From Hydractinia symbiolongicarpus (Eukaryota; Cnidaria; Hydrozoa; Anthoathecata; Hydractiniidae), in the NCBI RefSeq assembly GCF_029227915.1, contig NC_079880.1:27709501-27773500 (forward strand): DNA of 64,000 nucleotides. The letters are read 5' to 3'. A program made the position numbers and the translations under genes. The notes under the pieces are model-generated. The model was not told where the DNA came from, searched no databases, and was given only the letters and a program-made list of their open reading frames with translations. Of this stretch, positions 25,140-37,700 are shown in pieces (within the stretch, counting starts at the first letter, position 1; each line of letters starts with the position of its first letter).

Positions 25140-25807
25140 GTTATGGGTTGATTGCTGAAATTATCCCAGCCTACAAAGTAACTAAAGAAAACACCACGGT
25201 ATTCTTGGATAATTTAAAACATTTCGAATACAGTATGAATGAAAAGAAGGAATTCATGTCAACCAGTATCTCAGTATCACCTGTTACCAATTTCGAGGCA
25301 CCTACTACACCATTGTTTCCACCCGTTGTACCTTCGACACCATGTTCGAAAAAATTTGCACCTGTAACATCGACACCTATTTCAAATAAAGCTATTTTTC
25401 CTACTATACTCCCACATTTCGCTCCCAATAATACAGTAGATAAGGGTGATTCTTTGTTTAAAATTAAAAGAAAACCAATGAATGTTCCTCAAACTGAGAA
25501 AGAGATTGGTAACACAGCAAGAATGCTAAAATCAATACTTGGTGATATAGCTCTTGTTAACGAGTATGATCGATTGCGCAAACGTATGAAGTCTGGAAAA
25601 ACAAAAGAATTGACAGAAAACTATAAATTGTGTGTGGCAGAAGTTGAAGTCAAAGTGAAAATTGCAGAAAGAACAAAAATGGAAGAATTAAAAGATCTAG
25701 AATTTACCGCTTTGCAAGATACCAAACACAGTGTAAAATTAGTCCCGGAAAAAGACGAAGAGACAAAAAAATACAAAGAAACAATAAACGTTATTGTAAA
25801 GCTTTAA
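25140..25807 (+). CDS. Candidate terminal exon 9, out of phase with exon 8
   Basis: A 220-codon open segment begins right after a strong acceptor (TTTTTGTCCAG) and ends in TAA at 25805-25807. It has no ATG near its beginning, so it looks like an exon. The product has a Thr/Pro/Ser-rich linker (TTPLFPPVVPSTP) and then a lysine/glutamate-rich, probably coiled-coil tail. The nearest donor in exon 8 (AA before GTAATG, 24965) leaves phase 2, whereas this frame needs phase 1, and the join would hit a stop after six codons. A one-base change in the A5 run at 24960-24964 would repair the phase. Either this copy is frameshifted, exon 8 ends at its own stop (24966-24968), or another donor is used. Confidence 0.5.
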
Positions 25808-26897
25808 AAAAAGAACTTTTTTGATTTTACAATAAGGTTAAAGTCAAATTTGAACTGAAAGTGTTGTAAACAGAAGTTTTTATATTATAAAGTATACTTT
25901 AATAATAGTTTAATGTTAATGTTAATAGTTTTTAGTAAAACATTAACATTTGAAAATATAGGGAAAACGTTTTCGATAAACTGTAGTGATTTGGAAAAGT
26001 TGAGAAGTATTACAGATTTTGTAATTTAATTGATTTCACGTTGGCAAACTTGTTTAACGACTGAAATTTATATTTTGTTTTACGATCACATGCTCCCATA
26101 CATAAACAACAGTTAAATTAAGGAAGAAAATGAGAAAAAACTTTTGTTAAAAAGGCTGTATTATAAACTTTTAAGCTAGTTAAATGTGAATGTAGTTCAG
26201 ATTAGTTTAAGTTTCTACAGTTATTAGTTATTTTATACAGTTATGGTTATCATATACGATTATCGTTATATAAATATTTAAAATATTTTCTAAATTTAAT
26301 TTAGTTCCTATAAATGTATTTATGGATATTTTGACTAAATAAGTATCTCAATTTGATATATATATATATACATAAAAACACATTGCTATGTGGCTTACAG
26401 AGTTAGTCAATATATAATTTTTTAGTGTACGAAAGGCAAAAATTTTATAATTTTTTTAACATTAGCTACCTTTGGTAAGCAGTTTTAGTTAGTATAGCTA
26501 GAGATTTTGGTTTTGGTAGAGTATGATTTAGAAAAAACAAGAAAAAACAAGAATATTTTTGTGAAAAGAGATCGAATAACAACATAAAAATTCTTAGATA
26601 AACTCTTCTATTTTTAACCATTCTTGGTGGGGCAGGAGTGGAGTATAGCTAGCTAAAGCGGCTAGAAATCTCCAAAAGTTTATTATATTATGAATATAAT
26701 TTTGTTCCTGACAATATAGCACCGTATTGGAGTGAAAAAAAACTTACACTTGTTAGCCTTCTTTCTTTTAACAATTCTTTCTCCAACCAAACTTGACACA
26801 AAACAAATCAGGACAAGTAAAGAACCCAAATGAAATCAATGTAATAATGGTGGCGTGCCACGCTACTTTGTAATTAATTAAATCTGCAGACCAGATA
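25808..26897. other. 3' flank and right subterminal region, no gene
   Basis: This is unique, very AT-rich sequence. It includes a TATATA tract at about 26356-26371, a small duplication of AAAAAACAAG near 26530, and TAGCTAG words near 26500 and 26648 that mirror those in the left subterminal region. No open frame, RNA gene or clear polyadenylation signal close to the stop was recognised. An AATAAA occurs only near the right end at about 26930. Confidence 0.5.
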
Positions 26898-26974
26898 GCG
26901 CGTTAGAATATTACTCGCCAAAGCCGTAAATAAAATCAAGCGAGTTAAAATAACGAGGAGCCGCAAGAACGCGC
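26898..26974. repeat. Nested inverted repeats next to right TIR
   Basis: GCGCGTT (26898-26904) pairs with AACGCGC (26968-26974), and inside it ACTCGC (26913-26918) pairs with GCGAGT (26940-26945). The outer right arm overlaps the first bases of the terminal repeat. The left end of the element has no matching structure. This could be a subterminal transposase-binding or hairpin region, by inference from position. Confidence 0.5.
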
Positions 26975-26988
26975 CTTAACGTCGACGA
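26973..26988 (-). repeat. Right terminal inverted repeat
   Basis: GCCTTAACGTCGACGA is the inverted counterpart of the left end, with two mismatches, and is followed directly by the GGCC duplication. Confidence 0.88.
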
Positions 26989-26992
26989 GGCC
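26989..26992. other. Right target-site duplication GGCC
   Basis: This is an exact copy of 16996-16999. Satellite sequence resumes with GAGTCCGGATTTACGGG straight after it. Confidence 0.9.
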
Positions 26993-29455
26993 GAGTCCGG
27001 ATTTACGGGAAGTCGCGGGTTTTCGTTTGCCGGCGATTAAACTTGTTTTATTCAGCGTCTCATCAAAAATGAAAACATTTTTAAAAACTACAAGTCTCAT
27101 GCGCTTTAGTGGTGAAATAATAATTTAAAAAATCGTTCGGGAAATGAGTTTACACCCTGGGTACTTTCTTTGTATACTTTTGACTATACGGGCCGAGTCC
27201 GGGATTTACGGGAAGTCGCGGGTTTTCGTTTGCCGGCGATTAAACCTCTTTCATTAAGCGTCTCATCAAAAATGAAAACATTTTTGAAAACTGCAAGTCT
27301 CATGCGTTTTAGTGGTGAAAAGATAATTTAAAAATCGTTTTGGAAATGAGTTTACTCACAGGGTACTTTCTTTGTATACATTCGACTATACGGGCCGAGT
27401 CCGGGATTTACGGGAAATCGCAGGTTTTCGTTTGCCGGCGATTAAACTTCTTTTATTCAGCGTCTCATCAAAAATGAAAACATTTTTAAAAACTACAAGT
27501 CTCATGGGCTTTAGTGGTGAAATAATAATTTAAAAAATCGCTCGGGAAATGAGTTTACACCCTGGGTACTTTCTTTGTATACTTTTGACTATACGGGCCG
27601 AGTCCGGGATTTAGGGAAGTCGCGGGTTTTCGTTTGCCGGCGATTAAACCTCTTTCATTAAGCGTCTCATCAAAAATGAAAACATTTTTGAAAACTGCAA
27701 GTCTCATGCGTTTTAGTGGTGAAAAAATAATTTAAAAAATCGTTCTGGAAATGAGTTTACTCACAGGGTACTTTCTTTGTATACATTGGACTATACGGGC
27801 CAAGCCCGGGATTTACGGGAAAGCGCGGGTTTTCGTTTGCCGGCGATTAAACCACTTTCATTAAGCGTCTCATCAAAAATGAAAACATTTCTGTAAACTA
27901 CAAGTCTCATGCGTTTTAGTGGTGAAAAATAATTTAAAAAATCGTTCGGTAAATGAGTTTACTCCCTGGGTACTTTCTTTGTATACATTCGATTATACGG
28001 GCCAAGCCCGGGATTTACAGGAAATCGCGGGATTTCGTTTGCCGGCGATTAAACCTCTTTCATTAAGCGTCTCATCAAAAATGAAAACATTTTTGAAAAC
28101 TGCAAGTCTCATGCGTTTTAGTGGTGAAAAGATAATTTAAAAATCGTTTTGGAAATGAGTTTACTCACAGGGTACTTTCTTTGTATACATTCGACTATAC
28201 GGGCCAAGCCCGGGATTTACGGGAAATCGCGGGTTTTCGTTTGCCGGCGATTAAACCACTTTCATTAAGCGTCTCATCAAAAATGAAAACATTTCTGTAA
28301 ACTACAAGTCTCATGCGTTTTAGTGGTGAAAAATAATTTAAAAAATCGTTCGGGAAATGAGTTTACTCCCTGGGTACTTTCTTTGTATACTTTTGACTAT
28401 ACGGGCCGATTCCGGATTTACGGGAAGTCGCGGGTTTTCGTTTGCCGGCGATTAAACTTCTTTTATTCAGCGTCTCATCAAAAATGAAAACATTTTTAAA
28501 AACTACAAGTCTCATAGCCTTTAGTGGTGAAATAATAATTTAAAAAATCGTTCGGAAAATGAGTTTACTCCCTGGGTACTTTCTTTGTATACTTTTGACT
28601 ATACGGGCCGAGTCCGGATTTACGGGAAGTCGCGGGTTTTCGTTTGCCGGCGATTAAACTTGTTTTATTCAGCGTCTCATCAAAAATGAAAACATTTTTA
28701 AAAACTACAAGTCTCATGGGCTTTAGTTGTGAAATAATAATTTAAAAAATCGTTCGGGAAATGAGTTTACACCCTGGGTACTTTCTTTGTATACTTTTGA
28801 CTATACGGGCCGAGTCCGGGATTTACGGGAAGTCGCGGGTTTTCGTTTGCCGGCAATTAAACCTCTTTCATTAAGCGTCTCATCAAAAATGAAAACATTT
28901 TTGAAAACTGCAAGTCTCATGCGTTTTAGTGGTGAAAAGATAATTTAAAAATCGTTTTGGAAATGAGTTTACTCACAGGGTACTTTCTTTGTATACATTC
29001 GACTATACGGGCCGAGTCCGGGATTTACGGGAAATCGCAGGTTTTCGTTTGCCAGCGATTAAACTTCTTTTATTCAGCGTCTCATCAAAAATGAAAACAT
29101 TTTTAAAAACTACAAGTCTCATGGGCTTTAGTGGTGAAATAATAATTTAAAAAATCGCTCGGGAAATGAGTTTACACCCTGGGTACTTTCTTTGTATACT
29201 TTTGACTATACGGGCCAAGTCCGGGATTTACGGGAAGTCGCGGGTTTTCGTTTGCCGGCGATTAAACCACTTTCATTAAGCGTCTCATCAAAAATGAAAA
29301 CATTTTTGAAAACTGCAAGTCTCATGCGTTTTAGTGGTGAAAAAATAATTTAAAAAATCGTTCTGGAAATGAGTTTACTCACAGGGTACTTTCTTTGTAT
29401 ACATTCGACTATACGGGCCAAGCCCGGGATTTACGGGAAAGCGCGGGTTTTCGTT

Positions 29456-30265
29456 TGCCGGCGATTAAACTTCTTTTATTCAGCGTCTGATCAAAAATGA
29501 AAACATTTTTGAAAACTACAAGTCTCATGCGTTTTAGTGGTGAAAAAATAATTTAAAAAATCGTTCGGGAAATGAGTTTACTCCATGGGTACTTTCTTTG
29601 TATACTTTTGACTATACGGGCCGAGTCCGGGATTTACGGGAAGTCGCGGGTTTTCGTTTGCCGGCGATTATACCTCTTTCATTAAGCGTCTCATCAAAAA
29701 TGAAAACCTTTTTGAAAACTGCAAGTCTCATGCGTTTTAGTGGTGAAAAAAAAATTTAAAAAATCGTTCTGGAAATGAGTTTACTCACAGGGTACTTTCT
29801 TTGTATACATTGGACTATACGGGCCAAGCCCGGGATTTACGGGAAAGCGCGGGTTTTCGTTTGCCGGCGATTAAACTTCTTTTATTCAGCGTCTGATCAA
29901 AAATGAAAACATTTTTGAAAACTACAAGTCTCATGCGTTTTAGTGGTGAAAAAATAATTTAAAAAATCGTTCGGGAAATGAGTTTACTCCATGGGTACTT
30001 TCTTTGTATACTTTTGACTATACGGGCCGAGTCCGGGATTTACGGGAAGTCGCGGGTTTTCGTTTGCCGGCGATTATACCTCTTTCATTAAGCGTCTCAT
30101 CAAAAATGAAAACCTTTTTGAAAACTGCAAGTCTCATGCGTTTTAGTGGTGAAAAAAAAATTTAAAAAATCGTTCTGGAAATGAGTTTACTCACAGGGTA
30201 CTTTCTTTGTATACATTGGACTATACGGGCCAAGCCCGGGATTTACGGGAAAGCGCGGGTTTTCG
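29456..30265 (+). repeat. Dimeric HOR, period 406 bp, two copies
   Basis: The rare variant CGATTATACCTCTTTC occurs at about 29666 and 30072, 406 bp apart. The intervening class-A-like monomer with GCGTCTGATC is also shared, so this is a two-monomer tandem duplication. Limits are approximate. Confidence 0.75.
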
Positions 30266-33200
30266 TTTTCCGGCGATTAAACCACTTTCATTAAGCGTCT
30301 CATCAAAAGTGAAAACATTTCTGTAAACTACAAGTCTCATGCGTTTTAGTGGTAAAAAATAATTTAAAAAATCGTTCGGGAAATGAGTTTACTCCCTGGG
30401 TACTTTCTTTGTATACTTTTGACTATACGGGCCGATTCCGGATTTACGGGAAGTCGCGGGTTTTCGTTTGCCGGCGATTAATCTTCTTTTATTCAGCGTC
30501 TCATCAAAAATGAAAACATTTTTAAAAACTACAAGTCTCATGGCCTTTAGTGGTGAAATAATAATTTAAAAAATCGTTCGGGAAATGAGTTTACTCCCTG
30601 GGTACTTTCTTTGTATACTTTTGACTATACGGGCCGAGTCCGGATTTACGGGAAGTCGCGGGTTTTCGTTTGCCGGCGATTAAACTTGTTTTATTCAGCG
30701 CTCATCAAAAATGAAAACATTTTTAAAAACTACAAGTCTCATGGGCTTTAGTGGTGAAATAATAATTTAAAAAATCGTTCGGGAAATGAGTTTACACCCT
30801 GGGTACTTTCTTTGTATACTTTTGACTATACGGGCCGAGTCCGGGATTTACGGGAAGTCGCGGGTTTTCGTTTGCCGGCGATTAAACTTCTTTTATTCAG
30901 CGTCTGATCAAAAATGAAAACATTTTTAAAAACTAGAAGACTCATGGGCTTTAGTGGTGAAATAATAATTTAAAAAATCGTTCGGGAAATGAGTTTACAC
31001 CATGGGTACTTTCTTTGTATGCTTTTGACTATACGGGCCGAGTCCGGGATTTACGGGAAATCGCAGGTTTTCGTTTGCCGGCGATTAAACTTCTTTTATT
31101 CAGCGTCTCATCAAAAATGAAAACATTTTTAAAAACTACAAGTCTCATGCGTTTTAGTGGTGAAAAAATAATTTAAAAAATCGTTCGGGAAATGAGTTTA
31201 CTCCCTGGGCACTTTGTTTGTATACTTTTAACTATACGGGCCGAGTCCGGATTTACGGGAAGTCGCGGGTTTTCGTTTGCCGGCGATTAAACTTCTTTTA
31301 TTCAGCGTCTTATCAAAAATGAAAACATTTTTAAAAACTACAAGTCTCATGCGTTTTAGTGGTGAAAAAATAATTTAAAAAATCGTTCGGGAAATGAGTT
31401 TCCTCCCTGGGTACTTTCTTTGTATACTTTTGACTATACGGGCCGAGTCCGGGATTTACGGGAAGTCGCGGGTTTTCGTTTGAGGGCGATTAAACTTCTT
31501 TTATTCAGCGTCTCATCAAAAATGAAAACATTTTTGAAAACTACAAGTCTCATGCGTTTTAGTGGTGTAAAAATAATTTAAAAAATCGTTCGGAAAATGA
31601 GATTACTCCATGGGTACTTTCTTTGTATACTTTTGACTATACGGGCCGAGTCCGGGATTTACGGGAAATCGCAGGTTTTCGTTTGCCGGCGATTAAACTT
31701 CTTTTATTCAGCGTCTCATCAAAAATGAAAACATTTTTAAAAACTACAAGTCTCATGGGCTTTAGTGGTGAAATAATAATTTAAAAAATCGCTCGGGAAA
31801 TGAGTTTACACCCTGGGTACTTCCTTTGTATACTTTTGACTATACGGGCCGAGTCCGGGATTTACGGGAAGTCGCGGGTTTTCGTTTGCCGGCGATTAAA
31901 CCTCTTTCATTAAGCGTCTCATCAAAAATGAAAACATTTTTGAAAACTGCAAGTCTCATGCGTTTTAGTGGTGAAAAAATAATTTAAAAAATCGTTCTGG
32001 AAATGAGTTTACTCACAGGGTACTTTCTTTGTATACATTCGACTATACGGGCCAAGCCCGGGATTTACGGAAAAGCGCGGGTTTTCGTTTGCCGGCGATT
32101 AAACCACTTTCATTAAGCGTCTCATCAAAAATGAAAACATTTCTGTAAACTACAAGTCTCATGCGTTTTAGTGGTGAAAAATAATTTAAAAAATCGTTCG
32201 GGAAATGAGTTTACTCCCTGGGTACTTTCTTTGTATACTTTTGACTATACGTGCCGATTCCAGGTTTACGGGAAGTCGCGGGTTTTCGTTTGCCGGCGAT
32301 TAAACTTCTTTTATTCAGCGTCTCATCAAAAATGAAAACATTTTTAAAAACTACAAGTCTCATGGCCTTTAGTGGTGAAATAATAATTTAAAAAATCGTT
32401 CGGGAAATGAGTTTACTCCCTGGGTACTTTCTTTGTATACTTTTGACTATACGGGTTGAGTCCGGATTTACGGGAAGTCGCGGGTTTTCGTTTGCCGGCG
32501 ATTAAACTTGTTTTATTCAGCGTCTCATTAAAAATGAAAACATTTTTAAAACTACAAGTCTCATGGGCTTTAGTGGTGAAATAATAATTTAAAAAATCGT
32601 TCGGGAAATGAGTTTACACCCTGGGTACTTTCTTTGTATACTTTTGACTATACGGGCCGAGTCCGGGATTTACGGGAAGTCGCGGGTTTTCGTTTGCCGG
32701 CGATTAAACTTCTTTTATTCAGCGTCTCATCAAAAATGAAAACATTTTGAAAAACTACAAGAATCATGGGCTTTAGTTGTGAAATAATAATTTAAAAAAT
32801 CGTTCGGGAAATGAGTTTACACCCTGGGTACTTTCTTTGTATGCTTTTGACTATACGGGCCGAGTCCGGGATTTACGGGAAATCGCAGGTTTTCGTTTGC
32901 CGGCGATTAAACTTCTTTTATTCAGCGTCTCATCAAAAATGAAAACATTTTTAAAAACTACAAGTCTCATGCGTTTTAGTGGTGAAAAAATAATTTAAAA
33001 AATCGTTCGGGAAATGAGTTTACTCCCTGGGTACTTTCTTTGTATACTTTTGACTATACGGGCCGAGTCCGGATTTACGGGAAGTCGCGGGTTTTCGTTT
33101 GCCGGCGATTAAACTTCTTTTATCCAGCGTCTCATCAAAAATGAAAACATTTTTAAAAACTACAAGTCACATGCGTTTTAGTGGTGAAAAAATAATTTAA

Positions 33201-34739
33201 AAAATCGTTCGGGAAATGAGTTTACTCCCTGGGTACTTGCTTTGTATACTTTTGACTATACGGGCCGAGTCCGGGATTTACGGGAAGTCGCGGGTTTTCG
33301 TTTGAGGGCGATTAAACTTCTTTTATTCAGCGTCTGATCAAAAATGAAAACATTTTTAAAAACTAGAAGACTCATGGGCTTTAGTGGTGAAATAATAATT
33401 TAAAAAATCGTTCGGAAAATGAGTTTACACCATGGGTACTTTCTTTGTATGCTTTTGACTATACGGGCCGAGTCCGGGATTTACGGGAAATCGCAGGTTT
33501 TCGTTTGCCGGCGATTAAACTTCTTTTATTCAGCGTCTCATCAAAAATGAAAACATTTTTGAAAACTACAAGTCTCATGCGTTTTAGTGGTGAAAAAATA
33601 ATTTAAAAAATCGTTCGGGAAATGAGTTTACTCCCTGGGCACTTTGTTTGTATACTTTTGACTATACGGGCCGAGTCCGGATTTACGGGAAGTCGCGGGT
33701 TTTCGTTTGCCGGCGATTAAACTTCTTTTATTCAGCGTCTCATCAAAAATAAAAACATTTTTGAAAACTACAAGTCTCATGCGTTTTAGTGGTGAAAAAA
33801 TAATTTAAAAAATCGTTCGGGAAATGAGTTTACTCCATGGGTACTTTATTTGTATACTTTTGACTATACGGGCCGAGTCCGGGATTTACGGGAAATCGCA
33901 GGTTTTCGTTTGCCGGCGATTAAACTTCTTTTATTCAGCGTCTCATCAAAAATGAAAACATTTTTGAAAACTACAAGTCTCGTGCGTTTTAGTGGTAAAA
34001 AAAAAAAATTAAAAAAGTCGTTCGGGAAATGAGTTTACTCCCTGGGTACTTTCTTTGTATACTTTTGACTATACGGGCCGAGTCCGGGATTTACGGGAAG
34101 TCGAGGGTTTTCGTTTGAGGGCGATTAAACTTCTTTTATTCAGCGTCTCATCAAAAATGAAAACATTTTTGAAAACTACAAGTCTCATGCGTTTTAGTGG
34201 TGAAAAAATAATTTAAAAAATCCTTCGGGAAATGAGTTTACTCCATGGGTACTTTCTTTGTATACTTTTGACTATACGGGCCGAGTCCGGGATTTACGGG
34301 AAATCGCAGGTTTTCGTTTGCCGGCGATTAAACTTCTTTTATTCAGCGTCTCATCAAAAATGAAAACATTTTTGAAAACTACAAGTCTCATGCGTTTTAG
34401 TGGTGAAAAAATAATTTAAAAAATCGTTCGGGAAATGAGTTTACTCCCTGGGCACTTTGTTTGTATACTTTTGACTATACGGGCCGAGTCCGGATTTACG
34501 GGAAGTCGCGGGTTTTCGTTTGCCGGCGATTAAACTTCTTTTATTCAGCGTCTTATCAAAAATGAAAACATTTTTAAAAACTGCAAGTCTCATGCGTTTT
34601 AGTGGTGAAAAAATAATTTAAAAAATCGTTCGGGAAATGAGTTTCCTCCCTGGGTACTTTCTTTGTATACTTTTGACTATACGGGCCGAGTCCGGGATTT
34701 ACGGGAAGTCGAGGGTTTTCGTTTGAGGGCGATTAAACT

Positions 34740-37700
34740 TCTTTTATTCAGCGTCTCATCAAAAATGAAAACATTTTTAAAAACTACAAGTCTCATGGGC
34801 TTTAGTGGTGAAATAATAATTTAAAAAATCGTTCGGGAAATGCGTTTACACCCTGGGTACTTTCTTTGTATACTTTTGACTATACGGGCCGATTCCGGGG
34901 TTTACGGGAAATGGCGGGTTTTCGTTTACCGGCGATTAAACTTCTTTTATTCAGCGTCTCATCAAAAATGAAAACATTTTTGAAAACTACAAGTCTCATG
35001 CGTTTTAGTGGTGAAAAAATAATTTAAAAAATCGTTCGGGAAATGAGTTTACTCCATGGGTACTTTCTTTGTATACGTTTGACTATACCGGCCGAGTCCG
35101 GGATTTACGGGAAATCGCAGGTTTTCGTTTGCCGGCGATTAAACTTCTTTTATTCAGCGTCTCATCAAAAATGAAAACATTTTTGAAAACTACAAGTCTC
35201 GTGCGTTTTAGTGGTAAAAAAAAAAAAAATTAAAAAAGTCGTTCGGGAAATGAGTTTACTCCCTGGGTACTTTCTTTGTATACTTTTGACTATACGGGCC
35301 GAGTCCGGGATTTACGGGAAGTCGAGGGTTTTCGTTTGAGGGCGATTAAACTTCTTTTATTCAGCGTCTCATCAAAAATGAAAACATTTTTGAAAACTAC
35401 AAGTCTCATGCGTTTTAGTGGTGAAAAAATAATTTAAAAAATCGTTCGGGAAATGAGTTTACTCCATGGGTACTTTCTTTGTATATTTTTGACTATACGG
35501 GCCGAGTCCGGGATTTACGGGAAATCGCAGGTTTTCGTTTGCCGGCGATTAAACTTCTTTTATTCAGCGTCTCATCAAAAATGAAAACATTTTTGAAAAC
35601 TACAAGTCTCATGCGTTTTAGTGGTGAAAAAATAATTTAAAAAATCGTGCGGGAAATGAGTTTACTCCCTGGGCACTTTGTTTGTATACTTTTGACTATA
35701 CGGGCCGAGTCCAGATTTACGGGAAGTCGCGGGTTTTCGTTTGCCGGCGATTAAACTTCTTTTATTCAGCGTCTTATCAAAAATGAAAACATTTTTGAAA
35801 ACTACAAGTCTCGTGCGTTTTAGTGGTAAAAAAAAAAAAAATTAAAAAAGTCGTTCGGGAAATGAGTTTACTCCCTGGGTACTTTCTTTGTATACATTCG
35901 ATTATACGGGCCAAGCCCGGGATTTACAGGAAATCGCGGGATTTCGTTTGCCGGCGATTAAACCCCTTTCATTAAGCGTCTCATCAAAAATGAAGACATT
36001 TTTGAAAACTGCAAGTCTCATGCGTTTTAGTGGTGAAAAGATAATTTAAAAATCGTTTTGGAAATGAGTTTACACACAGGGTACTTTCTTTGTATACATT
36101 CGACTATACGGGCCAAGCCCGGGATTTACGGGAAATCGCGGGTTTTCGTTTGCCGGCGATTAAACCACTTTCATTAAGCGTCTCATCAAAAATGAAAACA
36201 TTTCTGTAAACTACAAGTCTCATGCGTTTTAGTGGTGAAAAATAATTTAAAAGATCGTTCGGGAAAAGAGTTTACTCCCTGGGTACTTTCTTTGTATACT
36301 TTCGACTATACGGGCCGATTCCGGATTTACGGGAAATCGCGGGTTTTCGTTTGCCGGCGATTAAACTTCTTTTATTCAGCGTCTCATCAAAAATGAAAAC
36401 ATTTTTAAAAACTACAAGTCTCATGGGCTTTAGTGGTGAAATAATAATTTAAAAAATCGTTCGGGAAATGCGTTTACACCCTGGGTACTTTCTTTGTATA
36501 CTTTTGACTATACGGGCCGATTCGGGGGTTTACGGGAAATGGCGGGTTTTCGTTTACCGGCGATTAAACTTCTTTTATTCAGCGTCTCATCAAAAATGAA
36601 AACATTTTTGAAAACTACAAGTCTCATGCGTTTTAGTGGTGAAAAAATAATTTAAAAAATCGTTCGGGAAATGAGTTTACTCCATGGGTACTTTCTTTGT
36701 ATACTTTTGACTATACGGGCCGAGTCCGGGATTTACGGGAAATCGCAGGTTTTCGTTTGCCGGCGATTAAACTTCTTTTATTCAGCGTCTCATCAAAAAT
36801 GAAAACATTTTTGAAAACTACAAGTCTCGTGCGTCTTAGTGGTAAAAAAAAAAAAAATTAAAAAAGTCGTTCGGGAAATGAGTTTACTCCCTGGGTACTT
36901 TCTTTGTATACTTTTGACTATACGGGCCGAGTCCGGGATTTACGGGAAGTCGAGGGTTTTCGTTTGAGGGCGATTAAACTTCTTTTATTCAGCGTCTCAT
37001 CAAAAATGAAAACATTTTTGAAAACTACAAGTCTCATGCGTTTTAGTGGTGAAAAAATAATTTAAAAAATCGTTCGGGAAATGAGTTTACTCCATGGGTA
37101 CTTTCTTTGTATATTTTTGACTATACGGGCCGAGTCCGGGATTTACGGGAAATCGCAGGTTTTCGTTTGCCGGCGATTAAACTTCTTTTATTCAGCGTCT
37201 CATCAAAAATGAAAACATTTTTGAAAACTACAAGTCTCATGCGTTTTAGTGGTGAAAAAATAATTTAAAAAATCGTGCGGGAAATGAGTTTACTCCCTGG
37301 GCACTTTGTTTGTATACTTTTGACTATACGGGCCGAGTCCAGATTTACGGGAAGTCGCGGGTTTTCGTTTGCCGGCGATTAAACTTCTTTTATTCAGCGT
37401 CTTATCAAAAATGAAAACATTTTTGAAAACTACAAGTCTCGTGCGTTTTAGTGGTAAAAAAAAAAAAAATTAAAAAAGTCGTTCGGGAAATGAGTTTACT
37501 CCCTGGGTACTTTCTTTGTATACATTCGATTATACGGGCCAAGCCCGGGATTTACAGGAAATCGCGGGATTTCGTTTGCCGGCGATTAAACCCCTTTCAT
37601 TAAGCGTCTCATCAAAAATGAAGACATTTTTGAAAACTGCAAGTCTCATGCGTTTTAGTGGTGAAAAGATAATTTAAAAATCGTTTTGGAAATGAGTTTA

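Larger units (their letters stand above)
17000..26988 (+). mobile_element. DNA transposon with TIRs inserted in satellite
   Basis: The 9989-bp island interrupts a single satellite monomer. The left end reads TCGTCGATATTAAGGC. The reverse complement of the right end reads TCGTCGACGTTAAGGC, giving 14 of 16 identical. GGCC is duplicated on both sides. The split monomer has 47 bp on the left (16953-16999) and 155 bp on the right (26993-27147), which add to 202 bp, the array period, after removing one GGCC. The ends, target duplication and precise restoration identify a cut-and-paste type DNA transposon. It carries one multi-exon gene on the + strand in its middle and several nested repeats. A 4-bp duplication is known for superfamilies such as Sola, Chapaev and some Academ and Ginger elements, but I cannot assign it. 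GGCC is palindromic, so the inverted repeats could be counted as up to 20 bp. Confidence 0.9.

Noticed and set aside
17000-26988. LTR retrotransposon or endogenous virus
   Set aside because: The ends are inverted, not direct, repeats. The target duplication is 4 bp, and no gag, protease, integrase or reverse transcriptase is encoded apart from a small nested LINE-like tail.
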